A stretch of 64,000 bases of DNA from DAOPJM01 sp964490325 (lineage in GTDB: Bacteria; Bacillota; Clostridia; Christensenellales; CAG-138): NCBI GenBank assembly GCA_964490325.1, contig CAZBBX010000006.1, positions 1 to 64,000 of the forward strand, read 5' to 3'. Positions 35,317 to 43,401 of this stretch are shown here, in pieces. Position 1 is the stretch's first letter, and each line of letters starts with the position of its first letter. Position numbers and translations under genes: made by a program. The notes below the pieces were generated by a model that did not search any database, was not told the origin of the DNA, and saw nothing but the letters and a program-made list of their open reading frames with translations.

Positions 35317-35332
35317 CTTTCTGACGGTTAGA

Positions 35333-35361
35333 TTGACTTTATGCATGCGGCGAACTAAAAT
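35333..35361 (+). promoter_or_regulatory. Promoter of the GntR regulator gene
   Basis: TTGACT (35333-35338) and TAAAAT (35356-35361) are 17 nt apart. Confidence 0.7.
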
Positions 35362-35395
35362 ACTTACATCAATACTACTTCGAGGTGTGATCAAC

Positions 35396-36109
35396 ATGAT
35401 CGAAAGAATACAGGGCGAAAGCTTGTACAACCAGATCAAAACGGAGCTGCGCGAGGAATTGAAGGACAAGGCAGATAGCTATCGTATTCCCACCGAGGCC
35501 GAACTTTCCAAACGCTATGGCGTCAGCCGCGGTACGGTGCGGCAGGCGATCAACGACCTTGTCAACGAGGGACTGCTGCGCAGGGTACAGGGCAGCGGCA
35601 CCTACAAGGTAGGCGACAATATGCAGCAAAGCTACCATGCAAATTGCAGCTTTACACAGGCCATCACCCGCTCCGGCAAGAAAGCGGGCATTCGCGACGT
35701 GCGCTTGGAAACCGTACCTGCCGACGAACAAATGACGCAGCTGCTCAACGTTCCCAAGGGGACGATCCTGTATCGCCTGAGCCGTGTGCGCCTTGCAAAC
35801 AACATCCCTGTTGCACTTGGCGTGGCGTATATCCGCTGCGATGCAATCCCAAACCTTCGCGCAAGCGACCTAAAGCTGTCCTTTATCGACATGCTCCAAA
35901 CGAAGTTTCATGTGATCCTCAGCAACAGGCGCAGCTTTTGCAGTGCGCGCATGGCGTCTGATGAGCTGATCGAGGCTTTGGAACTGCCATCGGGAGGGCC
36001 GGTGCTGCATATCGAGCATCTTTGCGACGGCGAGGGCTTCTCCCCGCTGTTTGTGGATGTGCTGGAATACTGCGAACATTTCACCATCACGCTAAACACG
36101 AACAACTAA
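35396..36109 (+). CDS. GntR/HutC-type transcriptional regulator
   Basis: 237 residues from the ATG at 35396 (GAGGTG upstream). An N-terminal winged helix of the GntR type (LYNQIKTELREEL, IPTEAELSKRYGVSRGTVRQAINDLVNEGLLRRVQGSGTYK) is followed by a UTRA effector domain (about 80-235; GTILYRLSRVRLANNIPVALGVAYI, VLHIEHLCDG). Such regulators respond to small ligands, often amino-acid or sugar derivatives. Its place directly before the branched-chain catabolic operon makes that operon the likely target, with possible autoregulation at the tandem repeats upstream. Confidence 0.92.
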   Translation: MIERIQGESLYNQIKTELREELKDKADSYRIPTEAELSKRYGVSRGTVRQAINDLVNEGLLRRVQGSGTYKVGDNMQQSYHANCSFTQAITRSGKKAGIRDVRLETVPADEQMTQLLNVPKGTILYRLSRVRLANNIPVALGVAYIRCDAIPNLRASDLKLSFIDMLQTKFHVILSNRRSFCSARMASDELIEALELPSGGPVLHIEHLCDGEGFSPLFVDVLEYCEHFTITLNTNN

Positions 36110-36206
36110 TAAGGGCTTTTTCTCACGACTTTCACGATAAAGCGCCGTGCGCGGGAACTCCTTATCGACTAAAAATTTTACAAAGCGGATCGTATCCGAA
36201 AGCACT

Positions 36207-36236
36207 TGAAAAACGGCGAGAAATCGCCGTTTTTTC
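36207..36236 (+). terminator. Terminator after the GntR gene
   Basis: ACGGCGA (36213-36219) and TCGCCGT (36224-36230) pair around GAAA, flanked by A and T runs that lengthen the stem, with TTTTTT following. An additional CGATAA...TTATCG hairpin lies at about 36134-36169. Confidence 0.85.
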
Positions 36237-36281
36237 AAAAGATTTATTGTTTATTGGTAAAAATCACGTAAAGAATATCTC

Positions 36282-36309
36282 TTGCTATATATTATCTTTT
36301 GCATATAAT
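36282..36309 (+). promoter_or_regulatory. Promoter of the branched-chain fermentation operon
   Basis: TTGCTA (36282-36287) and a perfect TATAAT (36304-36309) are 16 nt apart in an AT-rich stretch. Confidence 0.7.
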
Positions 36310-36342
36310 GGAAATAGAAGGCAGTATTCTGGAGGGTCAGTC

Positions 36343-37413
36343 ATGGCATACCGTATTCTTACGATCAATCCCGGTTCAACATCCACGAAGATCACCATTT
36401 TTGAGGATACCACCCCCATTTTGGAGAAGAAACTGAATCCGTCTCCCGAAGAAGCGGAGAATGCGGGCGATTTCAACACCGTGCTCGACATTCGACGCCG
36501 CGTGATCCTGCGCGTGCTGGCGGAGAGCGGCTTCGACGTGAATACGCTCAACTGCGTGGTGGGGCGCGGCGGATTGACGCGACCCGTCGAAAGCGGCGTA
36601 TACGCCATCGACGAAAAGATGTTGACCGATCTGTCCGAGGCGCGCTTTGGCTGGCACGCCTGCAACTTTGGCGCGGGTCTGGCCTATGGCATTGCAACGC
36701 CGCTGGGGCTTCCTTCCTATATGGCGGATCCCGGCGTCGTCAACGAAACGGAACCTTTGGCGCGCTTTTCGGGCTATCCCGCCATCGAGCGGCGCACCAT
36801 TTGGCACGCGCTCAACACTAAGGCGGTAGCGCGCAGGGTGTCCGCATCCCGCGGCTTCCGTTACGAGGACAAGAATTTCATCATTGCGCACATCGGCGGC
36901 GGCGTGAGCGTGGGCGCGCATCGGCGCGGCCGCGTTGTGGACGTCAACAATGCTTTGGACGGTGACGGCCCCTTCTCCGCAGAGCGCAGCGGGAGCCTGC
37001 CCGTTCGTTCGGTTGTAGAGCTGGCGATGAGCGGCAAGTACAAGACCGTCCGCGAGCTTGTGACCGAGCTGATCACCAACGGCGGCGTAAAGGGCTACTT
37101 GGGAACGAACGACGGCCGCGAGGTCGCTCGCCGCATCGATGAGGGCGATGAGTATGCGCGCCTTGTATACGAGGCCATGGCCTATCAGATCGCAAAGGAG
37201 ATCGGTTCGCTTGCGGCCGTGCTCAAGGGCGATGTGGACTACATCATCCTTACTGGCGGCATGGCGCACGACGACCGCTTGATGGGCTGGATAAAGGAGC
37301 GCGTCGGCTTCATAGCCGAGGTGGTCGTGGTTCCCGGCGAGGACGAAATGCGCGCACTTTGCGAGGCGGGCATACGCGCTCTGAGCGGCGAGGAGAAGGT
37401 CAAGACCTACTAA
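36343..37413 (+). CDS. buk: Butyrate / branched-chain fatty acid kinase
   Basis: 356 residues, typical Buk length. Acetokinase-type ASKHA motifs: ILTINPGSTSTKI at the N-terminus, VVGRGGLTRPV, IAHIGGGVSVGAHRRGRVVDVNNALDGDGPFSAERSG, and DYIILTGGMAHD. It makes ATP and a short-chain acid from acyl-phosphate. The ATG at 36343 follows GGAGGG. In this operon it is joined to a 2-oxoacid:ferredoxin oxidoreductase and a branched-chain aminotransferase, so isobutyryl- or isovaleryl-phosphate may be its main substrates. The phosphotransacylase partner is not in the operon but 16.4 kb away at 53807. Confidence 0.93.
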   Translation: MAYRILTINPGSTSTKITIFEDTTPILEKKLNPSPEEAENAGDFNTVLDIRRRVILRVLAESGFDVNTLNCVVGRGGLTRPVESGVYAIDEKMLTDLSEARFGWHACNFGAGLAYGIATPLGLPSYMADPGVVNETEPLARFSGYPAIERRTIWHALNTKAVARRVSASRGFRYEDKNFIIAHIGGGVSVGAHRRGRVVDVNNALDGDGPFSAERSGSLPVRSVVELAMSGKYKTVRELVTELITNGGVKGYLGTNDGREVARRIDEGDEYARLVYEAMAYQIAKEIGSLAAVLKGDVDYIILTGGMAHDDRLMGWIKERVGFIAEVVVVPGEDEMRALCEAGIRALSGEEKVKTY

Positions 37414-37433
37414 AGACCTACTAAGGAAAGAGC

Positions 37434-38111
37434 ATGAGCGAAGTACTGTATGTCATAACGGGACATTTCGGAAGCGGAAAGACCGAGCTTGCGGTCAATT
37501 TGGCGCTGCGCCTTGCGACGGAGGGCAAAAAGACCGCGCTTGCCGATCTGGACATTGTAAATCCCTATTTCTGCTCCCGCGAGCGCAGAGCCTTGCTCGA
37601 ACGGAACGGCGTACAGGTGGTGCTGCCCTCAGGCGGCGGCTATATCGATCTGCCAAGCGTCTCGGCGGAGGTACTGAGCATCTTGGAAAACGAGGATACG
37701 GCGGGCGTACTGGACGTTGGCGGCGATCCCGAGGGAGCGCGGGTCTTGGGACGCTTCTTGCCGTATTTGGAAAAGCGCGAGACAAAGGTGATCTGCGTGG
37801 TGAACGCGAACCGTCCCGAGACCAAGGATCTTTTCCACGCCCTCAAGCACCTGCGCGGGATCGAGACCTGCTGCGGCCTCAAGGTGAACGGACTGGTCAA
37901 CAACACCCATCTGCTTGGCGAAACGACGGAGGCGGACGTTCGTAAGGGCGACCAACTCACGGCGGCCTTGTCCAAGGAGACGGGCATTCCCTTTCTGTAC
38001 AGCATGGCAGACGAAGGACTTTTAGGCACGCTTTCGCGTGACGGGCTGGCGGCGCCGCTGCTGCCCGTGCGTATCTATATGCGAAGACCTTGGGAACCCC
38101 AAATCAAGTAA
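37434..38111 (+). CDS. P-loop ATPase of the MinD/CobQ class
   Basis: 225 residues with a Walker A loop GHFGSGKTE at about residues 10-18, ALADLDIVNPYF as the switch I-like strand, VLDVGGDPEGARVLGR (Walker B-like with Gly-Gly-Asp) and VNANRPETKDL. This is the ATPase family often found next to 2-oxoacid:ferredoxin oxidoreductase genes in Clostridia. Its function is not established; it might load or mature the iron-sulfur enzyme, as relatives of the MinD/Mrp fold do. It starts 20 nt after buk and precedes the ferredoxin subunit by 12 nt. Confidence 0.8.
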   Translation: MSEVLYVITGHFGSGKTELAVNLALRLATEGKKTALADLDIVNPYFCSRERRALLERNGVQVVLPSGGGYIDLPSVSAEVLSILENEDTAGVLDVGGDPEGARVLGRFLPYLEKRETKVICVVNANRPETKDLFHALKHLRGIETCCGLKVNGLVNNTHLLGETTEADVRKGDQLTAALSKETGIPFLYSMADEGLLGTLSRDGLAAPLLPVRIYMRRPWEPQIK

Positions 38112-38123
38112 GGAGTGTGGACT

Positions 38124-38336
38124 ATGGCAGGAAAAGTTACGTTTGATCGCGAACGATGCAAGGGCTGTGAGCTTTGTGTGCTCGTCTGTCCCAAGCACAT
38201 CGTGGCCATCGACAAGGCGGCAACCAACCGCAAGGGCTATCACCCCGCGACAGTCACGGACATGAGCGCCTGCACGGGCTGCGCAAGCTGTGCAAGGATG
38301 TGCCCCGACTCCATCATCACCGTGGAAAGGATGTAA
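38124..38336 (+). CDS. Ferredoxin-like (delta) subunit of 2-oxoacid oxidoreductase
   Basis: 70 residues with two 4Fe-4S motifs: CKGCELCVLVCP and CTGCASCARMCP. It is the electron-exit subunit of the four-subunit oxidoreductase encoded by the next three genes and passes electrons from the active-site clusters to free ferredoxin. The ATG at 38124 has AAGGAG 8 nt upstream; a GTG at 38115 would add three residues. Confidence 0.93.
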   Translation: MAGKVTFDRERCKGCELCVLVCPKHIVAIDKAATNRKGYHPATVTDMSACTGCASCARMCPDSIITVERM

Positions 38337-38340
38337 AGGC

Positions 38341-39411
38341 ATGGCAAAGGAACTTTGGAAGGGCAATGAAGCGGTCGCCGAAGCGGCCGTCCGTGCGGGA
38401 TGCCGTTATTTCTTCGGGTATCCCATCACGCCGCAAAACGAGATCCCCGAATACTTGAGCCGTCGCTTGCCCGAGGTGGGCGGCTGCTTTATCCAAGCGG
38501 AGTCGGAGATCGCCGCGATCAACATGGTGTACGGCGCAGCAGGCGCAGGCGTACGCGTGATGACCTCCTCGTCCTCACCGGGCATCAGCCTTAAGCAGGA
38601 GGGCATCACCTATATAGCGGGAGCGGAGCTGCCCGCCGTCATCGTCAACATGATGCGCGGCGGCCCGGGTCTGGGCAACATCTCCCCCTCGCAGGCGGAC
38701 TATTTTCAGGCAACCCGCGGCGGCGGCAACGGCGACTATCGCACCATCGTGCTTGCGCCCGCTACCATACAGGAGGCCGCGGATTACACTCGCTTGGCTT
38801 TCGAGCTGGCGGACAAGTATCGCAATCCCGTGGTCGTCTTGGCGGACGGCATGATCGGTCAGATGATGGAAGCGATCGAATGGCACGACGAGCCGATCGA
38901 TCCCAAGGAGCTTCCGCATAAGGATTGGGCGGCGGACGGTACCGACGGAAAGCGCGGGCATCACGTCATCAATTCGCTTTTCTTGAACGCGGAGGACTGC
39001 ACCAAGCACAACAAGCATCTTGCCGAAAAATACGCGGCCATCGAGCGCGATGAGACCCGTTACACCGTCATTGGCAGCGATGAGCCGGAGATCGTCTTTG
39101 TGGCCTACGGAACGACCAGCCGCCTTGCCAACGCCGCCATCCTCCTCTTGGAGAAGGAAGGCATCAAGGCTTCACTGTTCCGTCCCGTGACGCTGTGGCC
39201 GTTCCCCTATGCGCAGCTGCACGACTATGCCGCAAAGCCCTCGGTCAAGGCGGTCATAACGGTCGAACTGAGCATGGGTCAGATGATCGACGATGTAAAG
39301 ATCGCTTTGGAAGGCGAAAAACCCTGCCTGTTCATGGGCACGGGCGGCGGCGTGATCCCCACGCCGGAAGAACTGGTCGAAGCCGCCAAAAAGGCGATAG
39401 GGAGGGCATAA
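38341..39411 (+). CDS. vorB: 2-oxoacid:ferredoxin oxidoreductase alpha subunit (VorB-like)
   Basis: 356 residues. The pyrimidine-binding and transketolase-like domains are seen in GNEAVAEAAVRAGCRYFFGYPITPQNEIPEYL, SEIAAINMVYGAAGAGVRVMTSSSSPG and RGGPGLGNISPSQADY, followed by the C-terminal TSRLANAAILLLEKEGIKASLFRPVTLWPFP. This is the KorA/VorB subunit of the alpha-beta-gamma-delta type. With IlvE next door, 3-methyl-2-oxobutanoate and related branched keto acids are the likely substrates, though 2-oxoglutarate cannot be excluded. Confidence 0.88.
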   Translation: MAKELWKGNEAVAEAAVRAGCRYFFGYPITPQNEIPEYLSRRLPEVGGCFIQAESEIAAINMVYGAAGAGVRVMTSSSSPGISLKQEGITYIAGAELPAVIVNMMRGGPGLGNISPSQADYFQATRGGGNGDYRTIVLAPATIQEAADYTRLAFELADKYRNPVVVLADGMIGQMMEAIEWHDEPIDPKELPHKDWAADGTDGKRGHHVINSLFLNAEDCTKHNKHLAEKYAAIERDETRYTVIGSDEPEIVFVAYGTTSRLANAAILLLEKEGIKASLFRPVTLWPFPYAQLHDYAAKPSVKAVITVELSMGQMIDDVKIALEGEKPCLFMGTGGGVIPTPEELVEAAKKAIGRA

Positions 39412-39413
39412 GC

Positions 39414-40163
39414 ATGGCTATCGTTTATCAGAAATCCAAGGGCCTTACCGATGCGGAGCTGCATTACTGCCCCGGCTGCACCCACGGCGTGATCCATAAG
39501 CTCATCGCCGAATCCTTAGAGGAGCTGGGTCTTATCGACAACACCATCGGCGTTGCGCCCGTAGGCTGCAGCGTCCTTGCCTACAACTATTTCACCTGCG
39601 ACATGTTCGAGGCGTCGCACGGACGCGCTCCCGCCGTTGCAACGGGCGTGAAGCGTTCGCATCCCAACCGCACGGTGTTCACCTACCAGGGCGACGGCGA
39701 CTTGGCCGCCATCGGCACCGCAGAGATCGTACACTCCGCAATGCGCGGCGAAAAGTTCACCACCATCTTTGTCAACAATGCCATCTACGGCATGACGGGC
39801 GGACAGATGGCGCCCACCACGCTTGTGGGGCAGAAGGCGACGACGGCTCCCTTCGGCCGCGACAAGGCGCACTACGGTTCGCCGCTGCGCATGGCGGAGC
39901 TGCTTTCCACCATCGATGGTACTGCCTATGCCGAGCGCGTTACGGTCACGGACGTTCCCAACATCATCAAGGCCAAGAAGGCCATCAAGAAGGCTTTCGA
40001 GCTGCAGATGCAGGGCGCAGGCTTCACCTTTGTCGAGGTGCTGTCCACCTGCCCCACCAACTGGGGACTGACGCCCGAAAAGGCGATCGCATGGCTCAAG
40101 GACAACATGATACCCTACTATCCGTTGGGCGTATATGCCGACAGAACGCAGGAGGTAAAGTAA
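39414..40163 (+). CDS. 2-oxoacid:ferredoxin oxidoreductase beta subunit (TPP-binding)
   Basis: 249 residues. ELHYCPGCTHG carries the cluster/TPP motif, followed by APVGCSVLAYNYF, the TPP-binding GDGDLAAIG...NNAIYGMTGGQMAPTT, and a C-terminal WGLTPEKAIAWLKDNM typical of KorB/VorA-type subunits. It binds thiamine diphosphate-Mg and forms the active site with the alpha subunit, turning a 2-oxo acid and CoA into acyl-CoA, CO2 and reduced ferredoxin. The start lies 2 nt after the alpha stop. Confidence 0.92.
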   Translation: MAIVYQKSKGLTDAELHYCPGCTHGVIHKLIAESLEELGLIDNTIGVAPVGCSVLAYNYFTCDMFEASHGRAPAVATGVKRSHPNRTVFTYQGDGDLAAIGTAEIVHSAMRGEKFTTIFVNNAIYGMTGGQMAPTTLVGQKATTAPFGRDKAHYGSPLRMAELLSTIDGTAYAERVTVTDVPNIIKAKKAIKKAFELQMQGAGFTFVEVLSTCPTNWGLTPEKAIAWLKDNMIPYYPLGVYADRTQEVK

Positions 40164-40164
40164 G

Positions 40165-40704
40165 ATGACGCATGAGATCATCGTATCCGGCTTTGGCGGT
40201 CAAGGCGTAATGGCCATCGGCAAGACCTTGGCGGAAGCGGGCATGAAGGAAGGGCTGGACGTGTCTTGGCTGCCCAGCTACGGTCCCGAGATGCGCGGCG
40301 GCACGGCAAATTGCTGCGTTGTCCTCTCGCATGAATCCATCGTCAATCCGCTCGTGCTGCATCCCACCGAGCTGATCGCCATGAACAAGCCCTCGCTTAT
40401 CAAGTTCGAGCCTGCCGTGGTCAAGGGCGGCGCCATCTTTGTCAACAGCTCCATCATCGAGATCAAGACCACGCGCACGGACGTGTCCGCGACCTATGTG
40501 CCCTGCTTGGAGATCGCAAACGAGCTTGGCAACCTAAAGGTGGCAAACATGGTCATGCTGGGCGCGTACATCGAGCGGACAAAGCTTTTGAAGGTCGAGA
40601 CCATCCGTGAAATGCTGGTGCATATGTTCACAGGCCCCAAGGCGGCGTTGGTCGAACTGAACATTGAGGCGCTGCGGCGCGGCGCCGCTTGTGTGGAGGC
40701 ATAG
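40165..40704 (+). CDS. 2-oxoacid:ferredoxin oxidoreductase gamma subunit
   Basis: 179 residues, the CoA-linked gamma domain: IIVSGFGGQGVMAIGKTLAEAG at the start, WLPSYGPEMRGGTANCCVVLS, and EIANELGNLKVANMVMLGAYIE near the end. It begins on the second base after the beta stop. Together with the three preceding genes it completes the four-subunit enzyme. Confidence 0.92.
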   Translation: MTHEIIVSGFGGQGVMAIGKTLAEAGMKEGLDVSWLPSYGPEMRGGTANCCVVLSHESIVNPLVLHPTELIAMNKPSLIKFEPAVVKGGAIFVNSSIIEIKTTRTDVSATYVPCLEIANELGNLKVANMVMLGAYIERTKLLKVETIREMLVHMFTGPKAALVELNIEALRRGAACVEA

Positions 40705-40706
40705 AA

Positions 40707-41774
40707 ATGCAGATAGCGATCGAACGTACGCGCACGCCGAAGGCGCATGAGGCGGACGAGTCCAAGCTTGGCTTTGGCAAACACTTCACCGATCACATGT
40801 TCCTGATGCGCTATGACCGCGGCGAGGGCTGGCATGACGCCTGCATAAAACCGTATGGCCCGCTCAGTATCGATCCCGCTTCCCCTGTCCTGCACTATGC
40901 GCAGGAGATCTTCGAGGGGCTCAAGGCGTATCGTCAGCCCGACGGCGGCGTGGCGCTCTTTCGTCCCATCGAGAACGCAAGGCGTCTGAACAACAGCGCC
41001 GAGCGTTTGGAAATGCCCCCCGTGGACGAGGAGTTTCAGGTCGAGATCTTCCGCACACTGGTGGATCTGGAGCGCAGCTTCGTCCCCACGGCGGCGGGAA
41101 CGAGCCTGTACCTGCGTCCCACCTGCATTGCAGACGGCGGCACCTTGGGCGTGCACGCGGCGGACAGCTACCTCTACTTTGTCATCTGCTCACCTTCGGG
41201 TGCGTATTATGCGCATGGGCTTGCACCCGTTCGCATCCGCATCGAGTCCAAGGATGTGCGCGCCGTTCGCGGCGGTGTCGGCTTTGCAAAGACAGGCGGC
41301 AACTATGCAGCCAGCCTGCGCGCAGGCGAGGCGGCAAAGCGCGAAGGCTTCGATCAGGTGCTGTGGCTGGACGGCCGCGAGAACCGCTACATCGAGGAAG
41401 TCGGCGCAATGAACATCATGTTCGTCATCGACGGAACGCTCGTTACCCCTGTGTTAAACGGCAGCATCCTGCCCGGCATCACCCGCAAGACGGTACTGGA
41501 GCTTGCCCGTGAGCAGGGTCTGCGCGTGGAGGAGCGCCGCATCTCTGTGGATGAGCTGATGGAGACCGCCAAGAGCGGCGCCTTGACCGAATCCTTCGGC
41601 ACGGGTACGGCGGCGGTCATTTCGCCGATCGGCGCTTTCTGCTACGATGATGTGGAATGCAAGCTGGGCGATGGTACGCAGATCGGCCCCGTTTCAAGAC
41701 GCATGTACGACACCATCACGGGGATCCAGCGCGGCTTGATCCGCGACGAACACAACTGGCTGGTGCGCGTTTGA
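40707..41774 (+). CDS. ilvE: Branched-chain amino acid aminotransferase
   Basis: 355 residues, fold-type IV PLP enzyme in the longer, eukaryote-like BCAT form. Landmarks: LHYAQEIFEGLKAYRQPDG, LYLRPTCIADGG, the PLP lysine in FAKTGGNYAASL, VLWLDGRENRYIEEVGAMNIMF, PGITRKTVLELA and ESFGTGTAAVISPIG. It converts Val, Leu and Ile to their keto acids with 2-oxoglutarate. At the end of this operon it feeds the oxidoreductase; in a biosynthetic operon it would work in reverse. The ATG at 40707 sits 2 nt after the gamma stop. Confidence 0.93.
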   Translation: MQIAIERTRTPKAHEADESKLGFGKHFTDHMFLMRYDRGEGWHDACIKPYGPLSIDPASPVLHYAQEIFEGLKAYRQPDGGVALFRPIENARRLNNSAERLEMPPVDEEFQVEIFRTLVDLERSFVPTAAGTSLYLRPTCIADGGTLGVHAADSYLYFVICSPSGAYYAHGLAPVRIRIESKDVRAVRGGVGFAKTGGNYAASLRAGEAAKREGFDQVLWLDGRENRYIEEVGAMNIMFVIDGTLVTPVLNGSILPGITRKTVLELAREQGLRVEERRISVDELMETAKSGALTESFGTGTAAVISPIGAFCYDDVECKLGDGTQIGPVSRRMYDTITGIQRGLIRDEHNWLVRV

Positions 41775-41813
41775 CCGCAAAGCCAAGCCAAACGAAGCAA
41801 GATCTATAAAATC

Positions 41814-41858
41814 GAAGCCTTGCAGAACGACGCCGTTTCGCGTTATCTGCAAGGCTTC
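41814..41858. terminator. Long-stem bidirectional terminator
   Basis: GAAGCCTTGCAGA (41814-41826) and TCTGCAAGGCTTC (41846-41858) form a perfect 13-bp stem around a 19-nt loop, between the convergent ilvE and NlpC/P60 genes. T-rich sequence follows on both strands (TCCTTTAGTTCTTT and GATTTTAT). Confidence 0.8.
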
Positions 41859-41882
41859 TCCTTTAGTTCTTTGGAAATCGTA

Positions 41883-42749
41883 CTACCACACGTTGCCGGT
41901 AACACGCCGCGCACAGTTGAAGTTCATATACTTCAGGTCGGTGATCTTGACAACGTCGCCCGTCTTGGGACTGTGGATGAACTTTCCGTTCCCCAAGTAG
42001 ATGCCCACATGGGATACGGGACTGTTGAAAAACACCAGATCGCCCGCTCTCAGGTCGCTGTAGGATACGGACTTGCCCGCCTTTGCCTGCTCATTGCTGA
42101 CGCGGGGAATGGATATGCCCGCCTGCGCCATCACATATTGGGTAAAGCCCGAACAGTCAAAGCCTGTCGAGGGACTGGTGCCGCCATAGGTGTATGCAAG
42201 GCCAAGATACCGTTTTGCGACCTCTAAAACATACTCTACGCGATTTGCTTCCGTTTCAACGGCTGTAAGCGTCTTGCTGCCTGCAACACCGTCTGCCGTG
42301 AGACCGTTTACCCGCTGATACAGGGTCACTGCCGTGCGGGTCTTGCCGCCGTAAATACCGTCTATGGTATCATTTAGATACCCCAACAGGCTAAGATCGG
42401 TCTGCAGCTCCGTTACGGCACTGCCGCGGCTTCCGTATTGCAGGACGCCTGCGCTTGTCGTGCTGCTTGTGCTTGCGCTGAGGGACACATAGGCTCCGTA
42501 AACATAGCCGCTGTTGCCGCCTGCCGTGGTCACGGCATACCAGCCGTTGCTCTCACCCTGAACGGATACTTCTTCCCCCTTGTAAAGGTATTGGACGCGG
42601 CTGTAGCTTAGCGCAGGACCGCTCCGTAAGTTCACGGCGTTGCCCGTGATCGTTCCCGTCTGCGTTTCGGCGCTCGCACTTACCGCAAGCGCGGTCAAAA
42701 AGACCAAGGTCAATAGGATCGCCGCGAAGCGTTTCATTCGTTTCATCAT
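41883..42749 (-). CDS. Secreted SH3b / PG-binding / NlpC-P60 peptidoglycan hydrolase
   Basis: 288 residues: signal peptide cut after AVSASA (about residue 27), SH3b domain (about 30-92, NAVNLRSGPALSYSRV), peptidoglycan-binding helical domain (about 103-165, GSRGSAVTELQTDLSLLGYL), and a C-terminal NlpC/P60 domain with Cys199 (FDCSG), His247 (SHVGIYLG) and His259 (FIHSP). It should cut stem-peptide bonds in the wall, probably the gamma-D-Glu-diamino acid bond. The ATG at 42749 has AAGGAG 9 nt upstream. It looks monocistronic. Confidence 0.93.
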   Translation of the reverse strand: MMKRMKRFAAILLTLVFLTALAVSASAETQTGTITGNAVNLRSGPALSYSRVQYLYKGEEVSVQGESNGWYAVTTAGGNSGYVYGAYVSLSASTSSTTSAGVLQYGSRGSAVTELQTDLSLLGYLNDTIDGIYGGKTRTAVTLYQRVNGLTADGVAGSKTLTAVETEANRVEYVLEVAKRYLGLAYTYGGTSPSTGFDCSGFTQYVMAQAGISIPRVSNEQAKAGKSVSYSDLRAGDLVFFNSPVSHVGIYLGNGKFIHSPKTGDVVKITDLKYMNFNCARRVTGNVW

Positions 42750-42851
42750 GCTTTCGTTCTCCTTTCGTTTTTCTCGGCGCAGTTCGACCTTAACACGAAG
42801 GGGGACAAAAAAGAAAGAAGGCAACGTGGGTATTCACGTCACCTTTACAAA

Positions 42852-42883
42852 ATTGGATCATTATGGAATAAAATTTATCCAAT
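42852..42883 (-). terminator. Weak hairpin after mog
   Basis: ATTGGAT and ATCCAAT (42852-42858, 42877-42883) are 7-nt inverted arms around 18 nt, in an AT-rich gap. On the minus strand TTTTG follows. It may end the molybdenum-cofactor operon weakly or serve as a binding site for the NlpC/P60 promoter. Confidence 0.35.
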
Positions 42884-42897
42884 AAAAGGAAAAATTG

Positions 42898-43401
42898 CTA
42901 ATTTTCGGGAGTTTGTGAAGCACATTCGCCCTTTGTGCCAAGCAGCATGTCCAATCCGTGCTCAAGCGAGGGAAGGACGGCGGACAGGTTCTCACAGGCC
43001 GCCTTGGGACTGCCGGGCAGGTTGACGATCAGGCTCAGACCCCGAATGCCCGCTTCTGCGCGGGAGAGCATGGCTCTCGGCGTGATGGCAAGGGAGGCGG
43101 CGCGCATGGCTTCGGGTATGCCTGGCGTCATGCGCTGGCACACGGCCTTGGTCGCTTCGGGGGTCACATCACGGGGTGAAAAGCCCGTTCCGCCCGTTGT
43201 GACGATCAGTGGCAGCCGGATCTTGTCCGCACAGCGGATCAGGGTCTCGGAGATCATCACAGGCTCGTCGGGGATCAGCTCGGTGTAGGCGATCTCATAG
43301 CCCGCCTGCGTCAGCAAGGCGGCAACGGCGGGGCCTGCGGTGTCCTCGCGTTCCTTGCGATACCCCTTGTCGCTGATGGTGATAACGGCAGCCTGTCTCA
43401 T
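42898..43401 (-). CDS. mog: Molybdopterin adenylyltransferase MogA/MoaB-like
   Basis: 167 residues. AAVITISDKGYRKEREDTAGP, the molybdopterin-binding TTGGTGFSPRDVTPEAT and IVNLPGSPKA are the family signatures. The enzyme adenylylates molybdopterin ahead of metal insertion. It overlaps the MOSC gene by 4 nt. MoeA, which finishes the reaction, is not in the window. Confidence 0.93.
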   Translation of the reverse strand: MRQAAVITISDKGYRKEREDTAGPAVAALLTQAGYEIAYTELIPDEPVMISETLIRCADKIRLPLIVTTGGTGFSPRDVTPEATKAVCQRMTPGIPEAMRAASLAITPRAMLSRAEAGIRGLSLIVNLPGSPKAACENLSAVLPSLEHGLDMLLGTKGECASQTPEN

